The translations under genes and the position numbers were made by a program. Below are positions 62,377 through 64,000 of a stretch of DNA of 64,000 nucleotides, one piece after another. Positions within the stretch are counted from its first letter, which is position 1; every line of letters starts with the position of its first letter. The stretch is from Aquisphaera giovannonii (GTDB lineage: Bacteria; Planctomycetota; Planctomycetia; Isosphaerales; Isosphaeraceae), in contig NZ_CP042997.1 in the NCBI RefSeq assembly GCF_008087625.1, positions 8,308,001 to 8,372,000 on the forward strand. Direction: 5' to 3'. The notes under the pieces are model-generated. The model saw only the letters and a list, made by a program, of their open reading frames with translations. It searched no databases and had not been told where the DNA came from.

Positions 62377-64000
62377 ATGGCATCGAACCGCACGCCCTAT
62401 ACGTATGACGTGATCGTGGTGGGCGCCGGCCACGCCGGGATCGAGGCCGCGCTGGCGGCCGCGCGCACCGGCTCGCGCACGGCCTTGCTGACGATGAACT
62501 GCGACACGGTCGGGCAGATGAGCTGCAACCCGGCCATCGGCGGCGTGGCCAAGGGGCAGATCGTCCGGGAGATCGACGCCCTGGGCGGCGCGATGGGGCT
62601 GCTCACGGACGCCTCGGCCATCCAGTTCCGGCTCCTCAACCGGGGCAAGGGGCCGGCGATGCACAGCCCGCGCGCCCAGTGCGACAAGAAGGCCTATCAG
62701 CGCCTGGCCAAGCTCCTGGTCGAGCGTCAGCCCGGCCTCTCCCTCCGCCAGGAGATGGTCGAGGCCGTCGAGGTGGATGGTTCCGGCCGGGTGGCCGGGA
62801 TCCGCTGCCGGGGCGACGTCACCTACCGGGCCCGGGCGGTCGTCCTCACCACGGGCACCTTCCTCCAGGCCCTGATGCACACCGGCGAGGTGAAGACCCC
62901 AGGCGGCCGGGGGGGGGACGCGGCCGCAATCGGCCTGTCGGGCAGCCTCCGGGAGCTCGGCTTCGAGCTCCGGCGGTTCAAGACCGGGACGCCGCCCCGG
63001 CTCAACGGCAGGACCATCGACCTCGCCCGGCTGGAGCCGCAGCCCGGCGACGCCGACCCGGTGCCCTTCTCGTTCCTGACCGGCTCTATCGCGGCGGGTC
63101 AGCTCGACTGCCACATCACCTACACCAACCCCGAGGTCCACGAGATCATCCGCGCCAACCTCCACCGGGCGCCGATGTACTCGGGGCAGATCCGGTCCAC
63201 GGGCCCTCGCTACTGCCCGTCGATCGAGGACAAGGTCGTCCGCTTCTCGGATCGGGACGCCCACCAGATCTTCCTCGAGCCGGAAGGCCGCGACACGCTG
63301 GAGTACTACTGCAACGGCATCTCCACCAGCCTGCCGCGGGACGTCCAGGATGAGGTGATCGCCCGGATCCCCGGCCTGGAGCACGCCGAGGTCCTGCGAT
63401 ACGGCTACGCCGTGGAGTACGACTACGCCCCCCCGGAACAGCTCACCCCCAGCCTCGAAACCAAGTCGATCCCGGGACTCTACTTCGCCGGCCAGATCAA
63501 CGGCACGACCGGATACGAGGAGGCCGCCGCCCAGGGGCTCATGGCGGGACTGAACGCCTCGCACTCCGCCAAGGGGGAGACGCCGGTCGTCATCGATCGC
63601 TCGAAGGCGTACATCGGCGTCCTGATCGACGACCTGGTCACCCGAGGCGTGGACGAGCCGTACCGCATGTTCACGAGTCGCGCCGAATATCGGCTGCTGC
63701 TCCGCCACGACAACGCGGACCTCAGGCTCACCGAGATCGGCCGCGAGGCCGGGCTCGTGGACGACGCCCGCTGGGCCGCCTTCCAGTCGCGCCGGGATGC
63801 GATCCGCGGCCTCCGCGAGCGGCTGGCGACCACGAGGCGGGGCGGGACGACCCTCTTCCAGGTCCTGCGACGGCCGGAGACCACCTGGGAAGACCTGTGC
63901 GAGCTCGACGGCTCGCTCCGGGAGAGTCCCCTTGCCGCCGACGTAATCGCCCAGGTCGCGACCGAGGCGAAGTACGACGGCTATATTGGGCGACAAACGG
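62377..64000 (+). CDS. mnmG: tRNA uridine 5-carboxymethylaminomethyl synthase subunit MnmG, cut by window end
   Basis: FAD enzyme that, with MnmE, modifies U34 of several tRNAs. About 541 N-terminal residues are visible; the gene continues beyond 64000. Dinucleotide-binding [20 protein letters not shown] near residue 16, [50 protein letters not shown] and [21 protein letters not shown] all match MnmG. ATG 62377; the Shine-Dalgarno is weak. The rest of the C-terminal domain ([20 protein letters not shown] present) is lost at the edge. Family length is about 620. Confidence 0.95.
   Translation, partial: MASNRTPYTYDVIVVGAGHAGIEAALAAARTGSRTALLTMNCDTVGQMSCNPAIGGVAKGQIVREIDALGGAMGLLTDASAIQFRLLNRGKGPAMHSPRAQCDKKAYQRLAKLLVERQPGLSLRQEMVEAVEVDGSGRVAGIRCRGDVTYRARAVVLTTGTFLQALMHTGEVKTPGGRGGDAAAIGLSGSLRELGFELRRFKTGTPPRLNGRTIDLARLEPQPGDADPVPFSFLTGSIAAGQLDCHITYTNPEVHEIIRANLHRAPMYSGQIRSTGPRYCPSIEDKVVRFSDRDAHQIFLEPEGRDTLEYYCNGISTSLPRDVQDEVIARIPGLEHAEVLRYGYAVEYDYAPPEQLTPSLETKSIPGLYFAGQINGTTGYEEAAAQGLMAGLNASHSAKGETPVVIDRSKAYIGVLIDDLVTRGVDEPYRMFTSRAEYRLLLRHDNADLRLTEIGREAGLVDDARWAAFQSRRDAIRGLRERLATTRRGGTTLFQVLRRPETTWEDLCELDGSLRESPLAADVIAQVATEAKYDGYIGRQT

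Noticed and set aside
61597-63996. 799-codon minus-strand frame across tpx and mnmG
   Set aside because: It continues across two unrelated genes without a domain; the tpx and mnmG frames have clear motifs.

Overview
The window is about 70% G+C chromosomal DNA from a planctomycete, most likely an Isosphaeraceae-type member of the Isosphaerales/Gemmatales side. This rests on gene families rather than on rRNA, which is absent: an ECF sigma factor fused to a DUF1559 (pilin-like) domain, TIGR03067 and DUF1080 proteins, two PEP-CTERM proteins, a surface protein with an N-terminal LEDRxVLS signal, a VIT/VWA protein, GH29/GH43/sialidase-like secreted enzymes and a TPR/HEAT protein ending in a HINT domain.

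Layout. 1-6.3 kb: the conserved order xseA-xseB-ispA-dxs-nadK on the minus strand (exonuclease VII, isoprenoid precursors, NAD kinase), interrupted by miaE on the plus strand. 6.9-12.1 kb: sigma/DUF1559 fusion and a divergent pair of secreted glycosidase-like genes. 11.7-13.0 kb: a marR-DUF1398-VOC operon with a near-perfect promoter that implies a leaderless mRNA. 13.1-17.7 kb: a secreted unknown, a 144-bp tandem repeat, an ABC-transporter pseudogene and an S41-like peptidase. 17.7-22.6 kb: an ECF41-type sigma factor with a flavodoxin-like protein, an esterase, a PEP-CTERM protein, a lipid-unlike unknown and a broken surface-protein gene. 23-27 kb: the HINT protein and a YjhG-type dehydratase. 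27.2-31.2 kb: a Csp-like copper protein, then cysH-rrf2-sat/cysC for sulfate assimilation; the ATP-sulfurylase half of the fusion has lost its catalytic motifs. 32-36.5 kb: PEP-CTERM protein, transposase remnant, PKD-repeat surface protein. 37.3-42.8 kb: four tightly packed genes (MBOAT acyltransferase, SGNH hydrolase, amino-acid-adenylating-type ligase, LpxL-like acyltransferase) behind a good promoter, resembling a Dlt-like envelope acylation cluster without a visible carrier protein.

42.8-49.6 kb is an accessory, repeat-rich island: a REPIN-like inverted repeat, two REP-associated tyrosine transposase (RAYT) genes, a truncated RAYT duplicate, a minisatellite, an IS5-family element with a G10 frameshift site, two markedly A+T-richer genes and 50-bp direct repeats. 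49.6-55.3 kb: a methyltransferase-GT4-GT2-TPR fusion whose linker is an in-frame inverted repeat element, then a GH29 fucosidase flanked by two arrays built on the same G+C-rich core (75-bp period before it; alternating 53/40-bp period after it). 55.3-64 kb: unknown TPR-like gene, leucine-rich-repeat protein, VIT/VWA protein, grpE, DUF1080 protein, tpx and the start of mnmG, with strong hairpin terminators between the convergent genes.

The two observations I rate highest are the RAYT/REP island with its regular repeat arrays, and the Sat-CysC fusion with a degenerate sulfurylase active site. The Dlt-like cluster is the best candidate for an uncharacterised multi-gene pathway. No rRNA, tRNA or CRISPR array was recognised.
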